Shown: piece after piece, positions 50,473-61,055 of the stretch | Numbering within the stretch: position 1 is the first letter of the stretch | How the letters are laid out: each line of letters opens with the position of its first letter | NCBI GenBank assembly: GCA_913060515.1 | Contig: CAJXRZ010000012.1 | Span: 40,072 to 104,071, forward strand | DNA: 64,000 bases | Direction of reading: 5' to 3' | From: an uncultured Pseudomonadota bacterium | GTDB lineage: Bacteria > Myxococcota_A > UBA796 > CAJQPC01 | The notes under the pieces: generated by a model | What the model was told of the DNA's origin: nothing | What the model saw: only the letters and a program-made list of their open reading frames with translations | Databases searched by the model: none | Program-made: the position numbers and the translations under genes

Positions 50473-52134
50473 TTAGGGCGTGCTGCTCTCCAGCCCGTCC
50501 AACAGCGACCTGACCTCGGTGCGGTAGGGCTCGACGAGAACCTCCAGCGTAGATCGGTCGTTCTTGTCCAGCTCTCTAGCCAAGCTCGCCAACAGCAAGG
50601 GAGTGTCCAGTGGTCGCTCCAAGCCCTCAGCCCAGGCCTTGGCTCGAATGGCGGCGCCCTGGATTAGACCACCAGAGAGTGCGAACTGCCTGCTGACGAA
50701 GTCCACGTCCACGGCGGAGTCCTCTCCAAGCTGCCCGAGCCAGAGCACCTTTCGGGTCGTCGCATCGGGAATCGGCAAGACGATGAAGTCGTCGAAGCGG
50801 CGGAAAAAGGCCTCGTCCAAGTCTCTGCTTCGGTTGGTGGTCGCCACCAAGACGCCGGTGTAGCGGTCCAAGCGGGTGAGCAAGTAGGCAACACCGGTGG
50901 ACAAGGCCCCCAAGCCGCCGCCGCCACCACCGCTGTCACGCTGCCGGAGCAAGGCCTCGGCCTCGTCGAGCACCAGCACGGCGCGGGCCGCTTCGGCAAC
51001 ATCAAAGACTTGTGCCAGGAGCTTCTCGGTTTCACCCAGCCACTTGCTGAGCACGCTCGAGAGGTCCAGCTTGACGATGGGTCGGTCCAGGGTCGTCGCC
51101 AGGGCTTCGGCACACATGGACTTGCCAGTACCAGGCAAGCCGCTGAGCAGAAGGCGGTAGCCCTTGCCACGTCCGGGCTGCTGGTGGGTCTCTCCCAAGC
51201 GGTAGCGTGCGTGGATGAGGACCTGCCGCAGCTCCCACTGGATCTTCTGCGGGACAATCAAGTCCTCCCACTTGGTCTGCACACGACGCGGGACGGCCAG
51301 TGTGCTGTCAGGCACGCCGATCAAGCGACCATCATTGAGCCCAGTGGCGCCGAGAAGGCGGCTGACCTCTGCGTCCAAAATGGACTTGTCTCGTCTGGCT
51401 TCGACCTCGGGCTCGAGCCAACGGAGGGTTGCCCCAGAGCGCACTGCGGCCATTCGCACCATGCCTGGATCAGGCAGGCACAACATGCGTCGGCCCCTGG
51501 CTCCAGCCGTCTGCTTCAGCAAATCGTTGAGCAGACCGGCTCCCTTCTCCGTCGCAGCGTAGGCGTCAATGGCCGCGATGCCACGCAAGCAGAGCTCCGT
51601 CGCGACTTGACCTGCAACATGAGAAGGCCGCTCATCTCCTGAGATCAGGATGCTCCGTTGTGCCGCGTCTGGGTCGATCTTCCGGACCTCGACGAAGGCA
51701 CGCTCTTGGCTGGCGGTGTGCAAAATCTCCCAGGGCAAGGGCTGCTCGGGGACATCGAAGGACTTGCGACGGCCAGGCGCCAGGCCCATGCAAGCGCGGC
51801 CAGCAAAGCTCAATCGCAGTGGCGCCGGTCCGGGCACCACGGGGTCCCTGGGATCCTGGCCGACAACCTGAACGAGTCCCCACCCCTCCAGGGCCTCCAG
51901 GGTGCCCTCCAGGTCAGCGACATCTCCGTCGGTCTCAAGGAAGTCAGAGAGCAGGGCCGCCCAGCTCAGAACCCCGGACCGTCGATGCGGGTCACGCTCC
52001 TGGAGGGAAGATGCGAACTCCGCGTCCAGATCGATACGGGCCAACAGCTGAAGCGTACCCGTCGCAAGCTCAGGCAGGTCCAAGACCTTCACACAGTGCC
52101 GCAGCCGCTCATCGAGAAGGTCAACGAAGCGCAT
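50473..52134 (-). CDS. AAA+ ATPase of the contractile injection system (Afp15-like)
   Basis: AAA+ ATPases of this kind accompany Afp/PVC-type injection systems and are thought to act in assembly. The N-terminal 230 residues are helical with a winged-helix flavour and no known catalytic motif. The ATPase domain has Walker A GLPGTGKS (Lys338), Walker B VLVLDEAE (Asp390, Glu391), a sensor-1 region VATTNRSRDLD and the arginine stretch AFFRRFDDFI. It is not ClpV-like: there is only one ATPase domain and no Clp N-domain. It is encoded opposite to the cluster. The ATG is preceded by AAGGA about 10 nt upstream. Confidence 0.88.
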   Translation of the reverse strand: MRFVDLLDERLRHCVKVLDLPELATGTLQLLARIDLDAEFASSLQERDPHRRSGVLSWAALLSDFLETDGDVADLEGTLEALEGWGLVQVVGQDPRDPVVPGPAPLRLSFAGRACMGLAPGRRKSFDVPEQPLPWEILHTASQERAFVEVRKIDPDAAQRSILISGDERPSHVAGQVATELCLRGIAAIDAYAATEKGAGLLNDLLKQTAGARGRRMLCLPDPGMVRMAAVRSGATLRWLEPEVEARRDKSILDAEVSRLLGATGLNDGRLIGVPDSTLAVPRRVQTKWEDLIVPQKIQWELRQVLIHARYRLGETHQQPGRGKGYRLLLSGLPGTGKSMCAEALATTLDRPIVKLDLSSVLSKWLGETEKLLAQVFDVAEAARAVLVLDEAEALLRQRDSGGGGGGLGALSTGVAYLLTRLDRYTGVLVATTNRSRDLDEAFFRRFDDFIVLPIPDATTRKVLWLGQLGEDSAVDVDFVSRQFALSGGLIQGAAIRAKAWAEGLERPLDTPLLLASLARELDKNDRSTLEVLVEPYRTEVRSLLDGLESSTP

Positions 52135-52209
52135 ATTTTAGATGTCCTTAAAGGCCGGCGCACAACAGGGGCTAGCAGTCGATCGAGCCAATGGGTTCAA
52201 CAGTCTCGC

Positions 52210-55200
52210 TTAGGCGACGGAGCGACGGCGACGGCGACCGGCACCGACCAAACCCAAGGCCAAGAACGCCATGGCCAGACCACCGAGGGTCTGACTGCGA
52301 CTGAGCCCAGTACTGGAGCAACCAAGCTGCGCACAGGAAGCTTCAGAGCCGCCTCCTACGCCAAAGCCCTGGCCCACGAAACATGCTGCACAGCCGGGGT
52401 CTGCGCAGTCGGTCTGACCGTCACAGTTGTTGTCCACACCGTCCAAGCAGGTGCTGCAGTCCAGCTCCAGGTCCCAGAAGCGACCATAGAGGTCACCCGG
52501 ACCTTCGGGGTTGTAGCGAGTGGCCAGGGGGTCTGCGTTGTCGCAGTCGCCGCCGGTCGTTGCATCAATCTGGTCGATCCCGTCTGTGGGGTCACCCCAG
52601 CAGCCCATCAGGCTGCCTTCGGTGACAACGCTCACGTTGTGGCGTCCAAGCTCGAGCCACCAATCCGTCGCAGGGGTAGTCCCCAGCTCGGTGTTGATGC
52701 ACTCGGAGGTCGTGCACTCAGGATCGTCGCAGTCCGCAAGGCCATCACCGTCGTCATCCACCAGGTTGCTGCAGTCCTCGGTGGCGCCACCGATGTTGAT
52801 GGCGTCAGGCGTACCCGTTGCGGCGATCTCAGAGCAGGTCTTGCCGTAGAGCTGCAAGCACTCCCACTCGACCACCCGTTGGCGGGCCTCTTGAATGCGC
52901 ACTGGGTTCCAGACGGAGCGGGTCACGACCTGCTCCGGGTAGTCAGCAACACATCCGTTCTCATCGACCAGCAGGTCGATGTCCTCGTCGGCGGTGCTGC
53001 TGAGGCTGACCTTGAGCACGGCACAGCGGCCTCGGTCACGCCACTCATCGCAGTCACGCTCGCCACTCTCAAAGCCGTTGACGCAGGCACAGAAGTCGAG
53101 CAGTGGGTCCCGCTCTTCCAAGCGTCCTGCCAGACGGTCTTCCAGCTCACGAACAGCCTGGTCCACAGACTCATCACCCACCAAGGCGTTCAGGTGCTGC
53201 TTGAGCAGCTGGTCGGTAACGACGATGTCGTCGGGACCAAGCTCCCAGTCAGCCACGTCAGATGGCGGCACTGCACGTGGCAGCAACATGGGCACCATGG
53301 TCGAGACGTCCTTGACGGCCAGCGGGACGCTCATCAGGCCGGCATCGCACTCCACCGTGTCAAAGTTGCCGCGGCGGCTCCCCAGGAACCAACCCGTATC
53401 TACGGCTTCATTTCCATTCTGAGGCGCTGAGTTCAGGTTGTCTGGGCCCGCGCTACCTGTGGAAGGGTCTTCCTCTACATCCTGGAAGTAGGTCAGCACA
53501 AAGACCTCCTCTTCCAGAGAGGCGCCGGAGTTCAGCGAGCCGATTCCACAAGAGACGGCATCGTCGGCGTCACCATCCGTGCCTTCGGTGTCTCCGACAC
53601 AGGTGTCAGCGAAACCGTTGCAGGCCTCGATGGCCACTGGCGTGGTGAGGGCGCAGGTGTTGTTGCAGTCTTCCTTCTGCTCCTCGTCGTACTCGAGATC
53701 GAATCCGTCAATGGTGCAGGAGAGTGAGGTCGGAACAACTTGCTCACGGAGAGAGCCGATGCTGTCTCCACAACCAATGTAGCCGTCCTGATCGATGTCG
53801 AACTCCTCGATCGTGACCGTACCAATGCGCTCGATCTCGGCGTCCATACCGTCTGGAACGCCGTCGCGATCCATCTCATCCCAGAGACGCTCAGGCAGAT
53901 CTGGGTTGTAGGAGTCGGCGTAGTAGGGCGTGGGGTCCTCGCTGTCCGGCGCGTAGTCCGAGCAGTCATTGTCCAAGCCGTCGCAGGTCTCGCCGTTTCC
54001 AGGGAAACGGTCTGGACAGATGTCGTCGCAGTCGCCATGGGCGACGTTGCCGGGGCGGTTCTCACGGAAGCCGCCGCTGTAGTCTTCGAGGCTGTCACGG
54101 TCGATCACCCAGAGGCGGGTGAAGGGGTCACACTCCAGGGCCAAGTTCTGCCCTGCACAGTTGATAGTCGGCAGGTCCAAAGCCTCGCCGTCGGCCCCAA
54201 GCTGGGGTGCTTCAGGGTCCAAGCCTGCGACCGTATCCCAGCACGGAGCAAGTCCGACCTCGTCATAGCGGCTCACTTCATCCGGAATGATGTCCTCAGG
54301 CAGCTTCACAAAAGAACCGTCCGAATCGCAGTCCAGCTCAATGAGCGGCACGTAGCCATCACAGTTGTTGTCATGGCCGTCCATGACCTCGAAGCGGCGC
54401 TCTGCGATGGAGTCGAAGTTCTCGTTGTACTCCACCTCCTCTCCGAGGTAGGCGTCCAAGCCCTCGTCATCGCCGGAGCCCGGGTAGATGTCGGGGTTGA
54501 CGTCGTAGCAGTCTCCCTGGCGGGAGATGTACTGCTCGGAGCCGAGCTCAACGATGATCAGGCCAGAGGTCTCATCATCCCCGGTGTCGTCCGAGCTGTC
54601 GTCGGTGGGACAGAGGCAGACGATGTTCTCCTCATCGCCATAGAGATCGCGGTCAGAGTCGCGGAAGAGGTCCAGACAACCCGAGGTGTCTCCCAGGTCC
54701 TGGTAGTCATCGTTGTCGATGGAGCCGTCGCAGTCGTCGTCGGTGTCGTTGCAGGTCTCATCCGCCAGAGGGTTGATGTCTGGGTTCAGGTCATCACAGT
54801 CCTCCTTGTTGGCAGAGTACCCATCGGGCTGGTTGCAGAAGGATGCAAAGTCATCCTCGAAGCCGAAGCCGTCGTTGTCCTTGTCCTTGTAGTAGACGGC
54901 GCTACCGGTCACTGGAACACCGTTGGAGGTGTTCGCGTCTCCGTCACAGTCCGAATCCAACTGCGTTCCAAGCGCCTCGCAGATCTCTGCAAATCCAGGC
55001 GCCTGAGTGACAGCGTTGCCGTCAGTGCCCACGTCGTTGCAGTCACAGCCGCCGAAGATGGTCGTGCCGTTGTAGTCATCCAGGCTGCCGCCGGTGTTCT
55101 TGTTCCAGGTCGTAGACCACACAGCGTTCATCGCATCGTGAGCGACATAGTCCTCGCAGTCCACACCCTCGATCCCGCATTCAACGTAGCCGTCTCCATC

Positions 55201-58200
55201 CCCGTCAATCTCGGTAGAATCCGGGACACCCAGAGTGTCGCAGTCGTTGTCCAAGCCATCGCAGGGATCGGAGCCGTAGCCTGGGTAGGCCTGGGCAGCG
55301 TTGTCGTCGCAGTCCTCGGTTCCCGAGGCAAAGTCTGGAGCGACCGAGGTCTCATTCAGACCGCTACAGGCCAGGTCTGAGCCAGGCAAGGTTGTGGTCG
55401 TTGAGCCTGCAAAGCCATCCGCGTCGTTGTCCAGATAGCACTCATCAAAGCCGTCGCAGTCTTGGTCGATGCCATCGCCGACAAAGCCCAAAGCGTGGGT
55501 CTCTGTGACGCCTGGGTTGATGTCCGGGTCCGAGTCGTTGCAGTCGGTTCCACCTGTGCAAACCGTGGAGTCGTAGGTGTCATCATCAACATCGCAGTCC
55601 ACCCCAACGGTGTGGGAGGTCTCCACAGAAGTATCGGAGTAGTCCTCTCCGTCAAAGGCCAACACCGAACACCAGTAGACTTCTGCAGCAATGGTACCCA
55701 CGCCACTGTTCACCGCAGCACCGTCCAAACGGTTCTCTACTTCTCCGTCGTTCATCAGGTAGGCGGAGTCCACGACCGTATCGAGCCCAGAGTCAAAGAG
55801 GCCGTCACCGTCGTCCAAGTACCAGGTGTAGGAGTAAGAGACAGTATCCAAATCATCGTCGGAGCTACCGGTACCGGAGCAGACGATGTCGTCCTTGCCT
55901 GCACGGGCCGAAGCACCCGCCGCACTGGTAAAGGCAGCGTTGACAGTCGGCGTCATGGTGACGCTGGTGGGCACGCTTGGTGGCTTGTTGACCACAGTCA
56001 TTGAGGTGGTGCTTGGGCCAGTGCCCGTGTCCGTTCCGTCATAGGGCGTGTAGTCAAAGGTGAGGACATCACCCTTGGTGACCATGCTCGTGGTCAGCAC
56101 TTCTGTAGCGCTGAAGCTGCCGGCCGTGATGGTCCCGGCAACCAGTGCTGACGTGCTCCCGGTACCACCAACCTGCTGCGAGATGGTGTAGCGAAGGTTC
56201 TTGGGATCGCCGAGGTCAGGGTCATCCCAGTTGGCGCTGGCGTAGCTCAAGATGATGCTACTGGTCGCATAGAGGTCTCCGGAGCTGCTGCTCGAGGCCT
56301 CGCTTGCTGCCGAGAGGGTGGGCGGCGCATTCGCAATAGTGACCTGGACGTTGTTGGAGCTTCCGCTACCGTCCGCATCACTGGGCGTCACAGTGCAGCG
56401 CAGAGTCTTGCTCTTGGTGTACGCACCAGTGGTCAAGTCCAACGCCGCCGAAGTGGCGGTCGTGCTGCTAGAAAGCGTTGAGAGCGCGGTGCCGTCGTAG
56501 GTCCACGCATATCCATAGGTGATGGTGTCACTGTCGATGTCAGTGGCGGAGGCGACGCAGTTCACCGGCGCAGCAATCGTGGGAGAGCTCGGGGAGAGCG
56601 TCGGCGCACCGGTCAGAGCTGGAGGCGTATTGGTGGTCGAGATGGATCCGGTCGTGCTCGACACGGTGGTGCCGTCATCCAGGTCAATCTCGCAGAGCAG
56701 CGGAACTCCAGCCGCGACGTCTGCCGCGGTCACCACGTAGGTGTCGGTGAAGGTGCCACCTGCAGGCGCTGCGACCGAGCCCGTCTTGGATGGGCTGGTC
56801 ACCAGCGCAACACCACTCTGGGTCCAGTCCACGGTGTAGCTGAGGGTCTGGCTGTCTGGGTCGTTGGCGGTGCCCAAGCAAGTCAGGGTCGCGCCAGTGG
56901 TTGCTCCACCGCTCGAGGAAGAGACTGAAGCTGTGATTGTTGGCGCAGTGTTGCTGACGCTGACCGAGTCACTGGCCGTGGCGTTGTCCGTCCCGTCATC
57001 CGCCGTGACGACACAGAACACACTGTCCAAGACGTCCGTAGGGTCGATGACGTAGGTACCGGTCACTGCCGTGGTCGCCGAACTACCACCTGGGGAAGAC
57101 CAAGTGACCGAGCTGTCGGTCTGCACCGGGCTTCCGCCAATGCTTCCGGAGTACCACTTGCGGCTGATGGTGATGCTCTGCGCGTCCAGGTCAGTGACAT
57201 CCGCGACACAGGTCAAGGTGTCACCAACAAAGATGGAGCTAGGCGTCAACGAGGACACTGTGACCGTCGGAACACTGTTGGTCGCACTAGCAGTCGCGGT
57301 TGCGCTGTGGGTCAGGCCGAGTGCGTCCGTGTAGGTGGACGTACAAGAGATTGGCTTGCCGCCGTCTGCCGGAATCAGGGTGTAGGAGGCCGAGGAGCTG
57401 GTGGCCGTGCCGCTTCCACCGGTAAAGGAGGTCAGTGCCGTCGTTCCAACCGAGACGCTGTCGATGAAGAACTCGACCGAGCCAGAGATGGACTGTGCGT
57501 TGTCGTCTTGACCACTGACATTGCAGGTGACCGTCGTACCGGTGGTGTAGGTACCAATCGGAATGTTGGCCGTCGCAACGGGGGTGGAGTTCGCCACGGT
57601 CGCCGATGAGCCGGCGACCGTCGTGCCTGGGGCCGTGCCGTCGTTGGGTGTGACCTCGCAGGTGATGACGTCGCCACTGGAGATGTGGTCAGCACCCAGC
57701 GCTGCTGCAGTTGTGTCTTGGCTGGTGACAGCGCCAACGGAGGTCGAGTTTACGAACCACTCGAAGGAAGTTCCGGAATCGGAATCGACGCTGGTGCCGC
57801 CGTCGTCTGCATCGGTCCAGGTGTAGTCACACGTGATGTTGTCATTGACCTCGGGGGCGGCAGAAGTGCTGCTGCCCGTTTCGGTCACCGCGACGGCTGA
57901 AGCCACGGGAAGGGTGTTGGCGACGGTCGCAGCGCTTGAGCTTCCAGCGGTGCCGCTGGAGGAACCGTCACTGGGGGTGACCTCGCAGACCACGCTGGAC
58001 CCCTTCCATGCGGTGATTGTGCGCATGGTCTGGGCTTCCGAAGTGGTCGCACCGGAGTAGGTCGCCGAGGTCTGGGTGGTGCCATCCACCAACCAAGCAA
58101 CGACGGTGCCCGACTGGGCGTCCCCATCGTTGTCGTTGTAGGTCCACGTGCAGGTGACGGAGTCGTCGACCTTCGGGGTGCTGCTGCTCAAGGTGACGGT

Positions 58201-60888
58201 GGGCTGATCGGGTGCTGTGTTGACTCGGCTTACAGAATCAACCTCTGTGACCGCCCCATCGGTGTCGGTCACGATGACGGTGCAGTAGTAGTCATCGATC
58301 GAGGAGTTCACGCTTCGACTGATGGTCGCCGTGCTGGTGGCAACGGTTCCCGCACTCACCGTACCTGAGGCCGTCGCGCCGCTACCACCGCCAGAGAGCG
58401 CCGTGCCACCCACGTCTGTGAACGCCATGCTCCAGGTCGTGGTCTCAATGTCGATCTCTTCGATAAAGGCGACACAGGTGACCGTGTCCCCTGTCGCGAT
58501 GACGCTCGGAGAGAGGAGTGGCCCAGTCGTAGACTGGCTGGCGCTCTGATGCACAGTAGGCACCGTGTTGGCGATGGTGGCATCGCCGGAGAGTCCTGCG
58601 GAGCTAGAGGATGCACCGATGCTGTCGGTGACGGTCACCTCACACTTGACGTCACCGGCACCAGAGACACTGTTGATGTCTCCACCGGTGCTCGAGCTCA
58701 GGCTGATGGTGTCGCTGCTCGCGGTCGTGCCACTGCTCGTCGCGTTGGCCGATCCGTATGACCCGCTTGGCGACTTGTAGAACCAGTCAATAGCGTAGCC
58801 GGCCTGGGCGTTTCCATCGGCGTCTGCGTAGGTCCAAGAACAGGTGGCCGTGCCGTTGGCACCGCCGGAGGCTGTGGCCGTCGTAGTGCCAGCCGTTGGC
58901 GCCGAGTTGGCGACATTGACCGATGAAGACTGGCTGCTCTGGGCAGAGTCTGTAGACCCGTCGTTCACAGTTACGGCGCAGGTCAGCGCGTCCCCGCCCG
59001 TGACCAGGTTCAAGTCCGCCCCCGTTGTGGATGACAGGGTGGCCGTCTCGGTCAGCGCGGTACCCGTCACCGTCGTGGTGGTGACGTTGCTGCCGTTCTT
59101 GTACCAAGCAACGTCCGCGGTCGCCTGCGTATCCGCAGTGTCCGAGTCGCTGAAGACCCAGGTGCAAGTCGCGGTACCGTTGGCCCCTCCCGTCGTGGTG
59201 ATGGTGGGTGCGCTAGGAGTGTCTGGCGCTGTGTTGACAACGGTCGCGGTGTTGGTCGAGGTCACTTGGGTCCCGCTACCAGCCGTGTTTGAAGGCGTGA
59301 CCTTGCAGCGAACCGCGTTGCCTTTGACTGCACCAATGTTCGTTCCGACAGTGCCAGAACTCCCAGTGAAGCTCGACGTAGACCCGCCTGCGAGCCACTC
59401 AAAGGTGGTTCCGCTCTCAGCGTCAACAGCTGCGTCGGTCGTGTTGTCGGCGTCGGTGTAGGTGTAGCCACAGGTCAGCGTGTCTGCGACCTGCGGAACT
59501 ATGTTGTCCAAAGTGACGGCGGAAGCAACGGGAAGCGTGTCCACGATGGTGAAATCGCTAGAGATTGCTGTAGAGGCGCTGGCGCCGCCTGCGTCATCGC
59601 TGGCGCTGACCGAGCAGTAGACGTCTTGACCACGCGCCGCGCCAATGGCGGATGCCACGATGCTGCTACTGGATGCCGTCCCCACTCCGGTGGTCGTGGT
59701 CACCGAAGCAGTCTCGACGAACCACTCGACGCTCGCGAAAGCCTGGCTGTCACCGCTGTCGGAGTCCGTGAAGGTCCATGCGCAGGTAAGCGTGTCGCCG
59801 GTTTGGCCGGTGCCCGAGGCGGTGATGCCAACGGCACTGGTCACGCCAGGGGTGTTGACTGTGGCTGTTGCGCTATCGTCCGAGGCTTTCCGGGCCGTTC
59901 CGGAGTCATTGGAGTTGACCGGCGTGATTTCGCAGTCAATGACGTTCCCGGCCACTGCCGAGATGGAGGCCGGGGTCGTGGTCTCCGTTGTGACTCCGCT
60001 AAACTCAACGCCGCCCACGAACCACTTAAAGGTACTCCCCACCTCAGAATCACCATCAACATCATCGTAGGCGTAGTCACAGGTGATCGTATCGGTCGTT
60101 GCTGGCTTTACAGGAAGCACCGAAACGCCTGTGACGGTCGGGGCTGTATCTGGAATAGCCCCGGCTGAGGACTCCGAGGGGCTACCGGCCAAAGGCGTGG
60201 TGGCGTCGTCGTCGGTAACGGTCACCTCGCACAGCAGCGAGCCTCCCCCGCTCACGCTTGCGATCCCAGAGCCTGTCCCGTCCAGGTCAAGGTCTATCGT
60301 TGCGCTGGACGCACTCGTGACGGTCGAGGTGCCAGAGAGGGTTCCGCTGCTGACAGCGGTTCCGGACGACACGTAGTACCAGTTGACTGTGGCTGCACTC
60401 TGAGCGTCAACCGTGTCGGCATCACTGAAGGTCCAAGAGCAGGTCGCAGTTCCACCTGCACCGGTGGCAGACAAGGTGACCGAATCTGCGCTTGGCGGCG
60501 CATTGACGACCGTGACGGAGTCACTTGCGACTGCAGAATTGGCAAAGGTCGGGTGGCAGAAAATGCTGTCGCCCTTGACGAAGGTCGCCACAAAGGCATC
60601 GCTCAAAGTCGCGGCCGAGCCCGTCGCGTCAGACTCCAGCAGGGTCGTCTTGGAAAGATCGTCGTACCAATCAATTGCGGTCACGGTTGTGCTGCCGCCT
60701 GATCCACTCGCAAGACAGGTCAGAGTGCTGTCCGCGTAGACCACGGCAGTCGTAGACGTGCCGCTTCCCGTCCCCGAGGCCGTGATGACAGCCGTCTCCC
60801 CCGCCGCAAAGACCGCCCCTGCGATCCCCAAGATCCCGAGCCCAATGGCTCCCCCAACAATCGGCTTGAGGAACTTGCGTTGTGCCAT
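52210..60888 (-). CDS. Giant secreted repeat protein with MopE-like repeats and MYXO-CTERM-like tail
   Basis: This surface or secreted protein is about 2892 residues long. A signal peptide (VGGAIGLGILGIAGAVFA) is followed by about 16 imperfect Ig/PKD-like units of roughly 85-100 residues. Each is marked by a T-x-T/x-C strand and a YTDAD-, FSDSD- or YNDND-like turn, and they extend to about residue 1750. About 900 residues of MopE-type Asp/Cys repeats follow (forms of DCDD-x-NP-x-E and CDGLDNDCD), which should bind calcium or other metals. The end has SCAQLGCSSTGLS, a hydrophobic segment and RRRRR, the layout of the MYXO-CTERM sorting signal. The ATG at 60888 has AGGAGA 7 nt upstream; an in-frame start 66 nt upstream adds nothing recognisable. 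It is probably a sorted or anchored adhesin-like protein. Confidence 0.92.
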   Translation of the reverse strand: MAQRKFLKPIVGGAIGLGILGIAGAVFAAGETAVITASGTGSGTSTTAVVYADSTLTCLASGSGGSTTVTAIDWYDDLSKTTLLESDATGSAATLSDAFVATFVKGDSIFCHPTFANSAVASDSVTVVNAPPSADSVTLSATGAGGTATCSWTFSDADTVDAQSAATVNWYYVSSGTAVSSGTLSGTSTVTSASSATIDLDLDGTGSGIASVSGGGSLLCEVTVTDDDATTPLAGSPSESSAGAIPDTAPTVTGVSVLPVKPATTDTITCDYAYDDVDGDSEVGSTFKWFVGGVEFSGVTTETTTPASISAVAGNVIDCEITPVNSNDSGTARKASDDSATATVNTPGVTSAVGITASGTGQTGDTLTCAWTFTDSDSGDSQAFASVEWFVETASVTTTTGVGTASSSSIVASAIGAARGQDVYCSVSASDDAGGASASTAISSDFTIVDTLPVASAVTLDNIVPQVADTLTCGYTYTDADNTTDAAVDAESGTTFEWLAGGSTSSFTGSSGTVGTNIGAVKGNAVRCKVTPSNTAGSGTQVTSTNTATVVNTAPDTPSAPTITTTGGANGTATCTWVFSDSDTADTQATADVAWYKNGSNVTTTTVTGTALTETATLSSTTGADLNLVTGGDALTCAVTVNDGSTDSAQSSQSSSVNVANSAPTAGTTTATASGGANGTATCSWTYADADGNAQAGYAIDWFYKSPSGSYGSANATSSGTTASSDTISLSSSTGGDINSVSGAGDVKCEVTVTDSIGASSSSAGLSGDATIANTVPTVHQSASQSTTGPLLSPSVIATGDTVTCVAFIEEIDIETTTWSMAFTDVGGTALSGGGSGATASGTVSAGTVATSTATISRSVNSSIDDYYCTVIVTDTDGAVTEVDSVSRVNTAPDQPTVTLSSSTPKVDDSVTCTWTYNDNDGDAQSGTVVAWLVDGTTQTSATYSGATTSEAQTMRTITAWKGSSVVCEVTPSDGSSSGTAGSSSAATVANTLPVASAVAVTETGSSTSAAPEVNDNITCDYTWTDADDGGTSVDSDSGTSFEWFVNSTSVGAVTSQDTTAAALGADHISSGDVITCEVTPNDGTAPGTTVAGSSATVANSTPVATANIPIGTYTTGTTVTCNVSGQDDNAQSISGSVEFFIDSVSVGTTALTSFTGGSGTATSSSASYTLIPADGGKPISCTSTYTDALGLTHSATATASATNSVPTVTVSSLTPSSIFVGDTLTCVADVTDLDAQSITISRKWYSGSIGGSPVQTDSSVTWSSPGGSSATTAVTGTYVIDPTDVLDSVFCVVTADDGTDNATASDSVSVSNTAPTITASVSSSSGGATTGATLTCLGTANDPDSQTLSYTVDWTQSGVALVTSPSKTGSVAAPAGGTFTDTYVVTAADVAAGVPLLCEIDLDDGTTVSSTTGSISTTNTPPALTGAPTLSPSSPTIAAPVNCVASATDIDSDTITYGYAWTYDGTALSTLSSSTTATSAALDLTTGAYTKSKTLRCTVTPSDADGSGSSNNVQVTIANAPPTLSAASEASSSSSGDLYATSSIILSYASANWDDPDLGDPKNLRYTISQQVGGTGSTSALVAGTITAGSFSATEVLTTSMVTKGDVLTFDYTPYDGTDTGTGPSTTSMTVVNKPPSVPTSVTMTPTVNAAFTSAAGASARAGKDDIVCSGTGSSDDDLDTVSYSYTWYLDDGDGLFDSGLDTVVDSAYLMNDGEVENRLDGAAVNSGVGTIAAEVYWCSVLAFDGEDYSDTSVETSHTVGVDCDVDDDTYDSTVCTGGTDCNDSDPDINPGVTETHALGFVGDGIDQDCDGFDECYLDNDADGFAGSTTTTLPGSDLACSGLNETSVAPDFASGTEDCDDNAAQAYPGYGSDPCDGLDNDCDTLGVPDSTEIDGDGDGYVECGIEGVDCEDYVAHDAMNAVWSTTWNKNTGGSLDDYNGTTIFGGCDCNDVGTDGNAVTQAPGFAEICEALGTQLDSDCDGDANTSNGVPVTGSAVYYKDKDNDGFGFEDDFASFCNQPDGYSANKEDCDDLNPDINPLADETCNDTDDDCDGSIDNDDYQDLGDTSGCLDLFRDSDRDLYGDEENIVCLCPTDDSSDDTGDDETSGLIIVELGSEQYISRQGDCYDVNPDIYPGSGDDEGLDAYLGEEVEYNENFDSIAERRFEVMDGHDNNCDGYVPLIELDCDSDGSFVKLPEDIIPDEVSRYDEVGLAPCWDTVAGLDPEAPQLGADGEALDLPTINCAGQNLALECDPFTRLWVIDRDSLEDYSGGFRENRPGNVAHGDCDDICPDRFPGNGETCDGLDNDCSDYAPDSEDPTPYYADSYNPDLPERLWDEMDRDGVPDGMDAEIERIGTVTIEEFDIDQDGYIGCGDSIGSLREQVVPTSLSCTIDGFDLEYDEEQKEDCNNTCALTTPVAIEACNGFADTCVGDTEGTDGDADDAVSCGIGSLNSGASLEEEVFVLTYFQDVEEDPSTGSAGPDNLNSAPQNGNEAVDTGWFLGSRRGNFDTVECDAGLMSVPLAVKDVSTMVPMLLPRAVPPSDVADWELGPDDIVVTDQLLKQHLNALVGDESVDQAVRELEDRLAGRLEERDPLLDFCACVNGFESGERDCDEWRDRGRCAVLKVSLSSTADEDIDLLVDENGCVADYPEQVVTRSVWNPVRIQEARQRVVEWECLQLYGKTCSEIAATGTPDAINIGGATEDCSNLVDDDGDGLADCDDPECTTSECINTELGTTPATDWWLELGRHNVSVVTEGSLMGCWGDPTDGIDQIDATTGGDCDNADPLATRYNPEGPGDLYGRFWDLELDCSTCLDGVDNNCDGQTDCADPGCAACFVGQGFGVGGGSEASCAQLGCSSTGLSRSQTLGGLAMAFLALGLVGAGRRRRRSVA

Positions 60889-61006
60889 ACCTGCTCTCCT
60901 AAGTGCCACCAACCCAGTCCAGGTCGGTGGAAACGAAGCACACCCCTTTGCCAAAAAGGGTACTCCGCCGAGCAGTGTAGCAGCGTTGAAAGGGGCAAGG
61001 GGGGCC

Positions 61007-61028
61007 GATGCAAGCGGCTAGCTGCATC
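61007..61028. other. Hairpin between the lipoprotein and giant surface protein genes
   Basis: GATGCA and TGCATC form a stem extended by GC pairs past a bulged A, downstream of the lipoprotein stop. No T-run follows on the minus strand, so it may be an attenuator or simply a structured 5' leader for the surface-protein message. Confidence 0.4.
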
Positions 61029-61055
61029 GACAAGGCCTGCCCCCCGTAGGATCCC

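Noticed and set aside
51658..55380. Long plus-strand frames opposite the AAA+ and giant repeat genes
   Set aside because: They are antisense shadows of the Asp/Thr/Cys-rich repeats and have no start signals or domains.
52210..60888. CRISPR-like or satellite repeat array
   Set aside because: The periodicity is at protein level with diverged DNA, in one open frame; there are no constant repeats with unique spacers.
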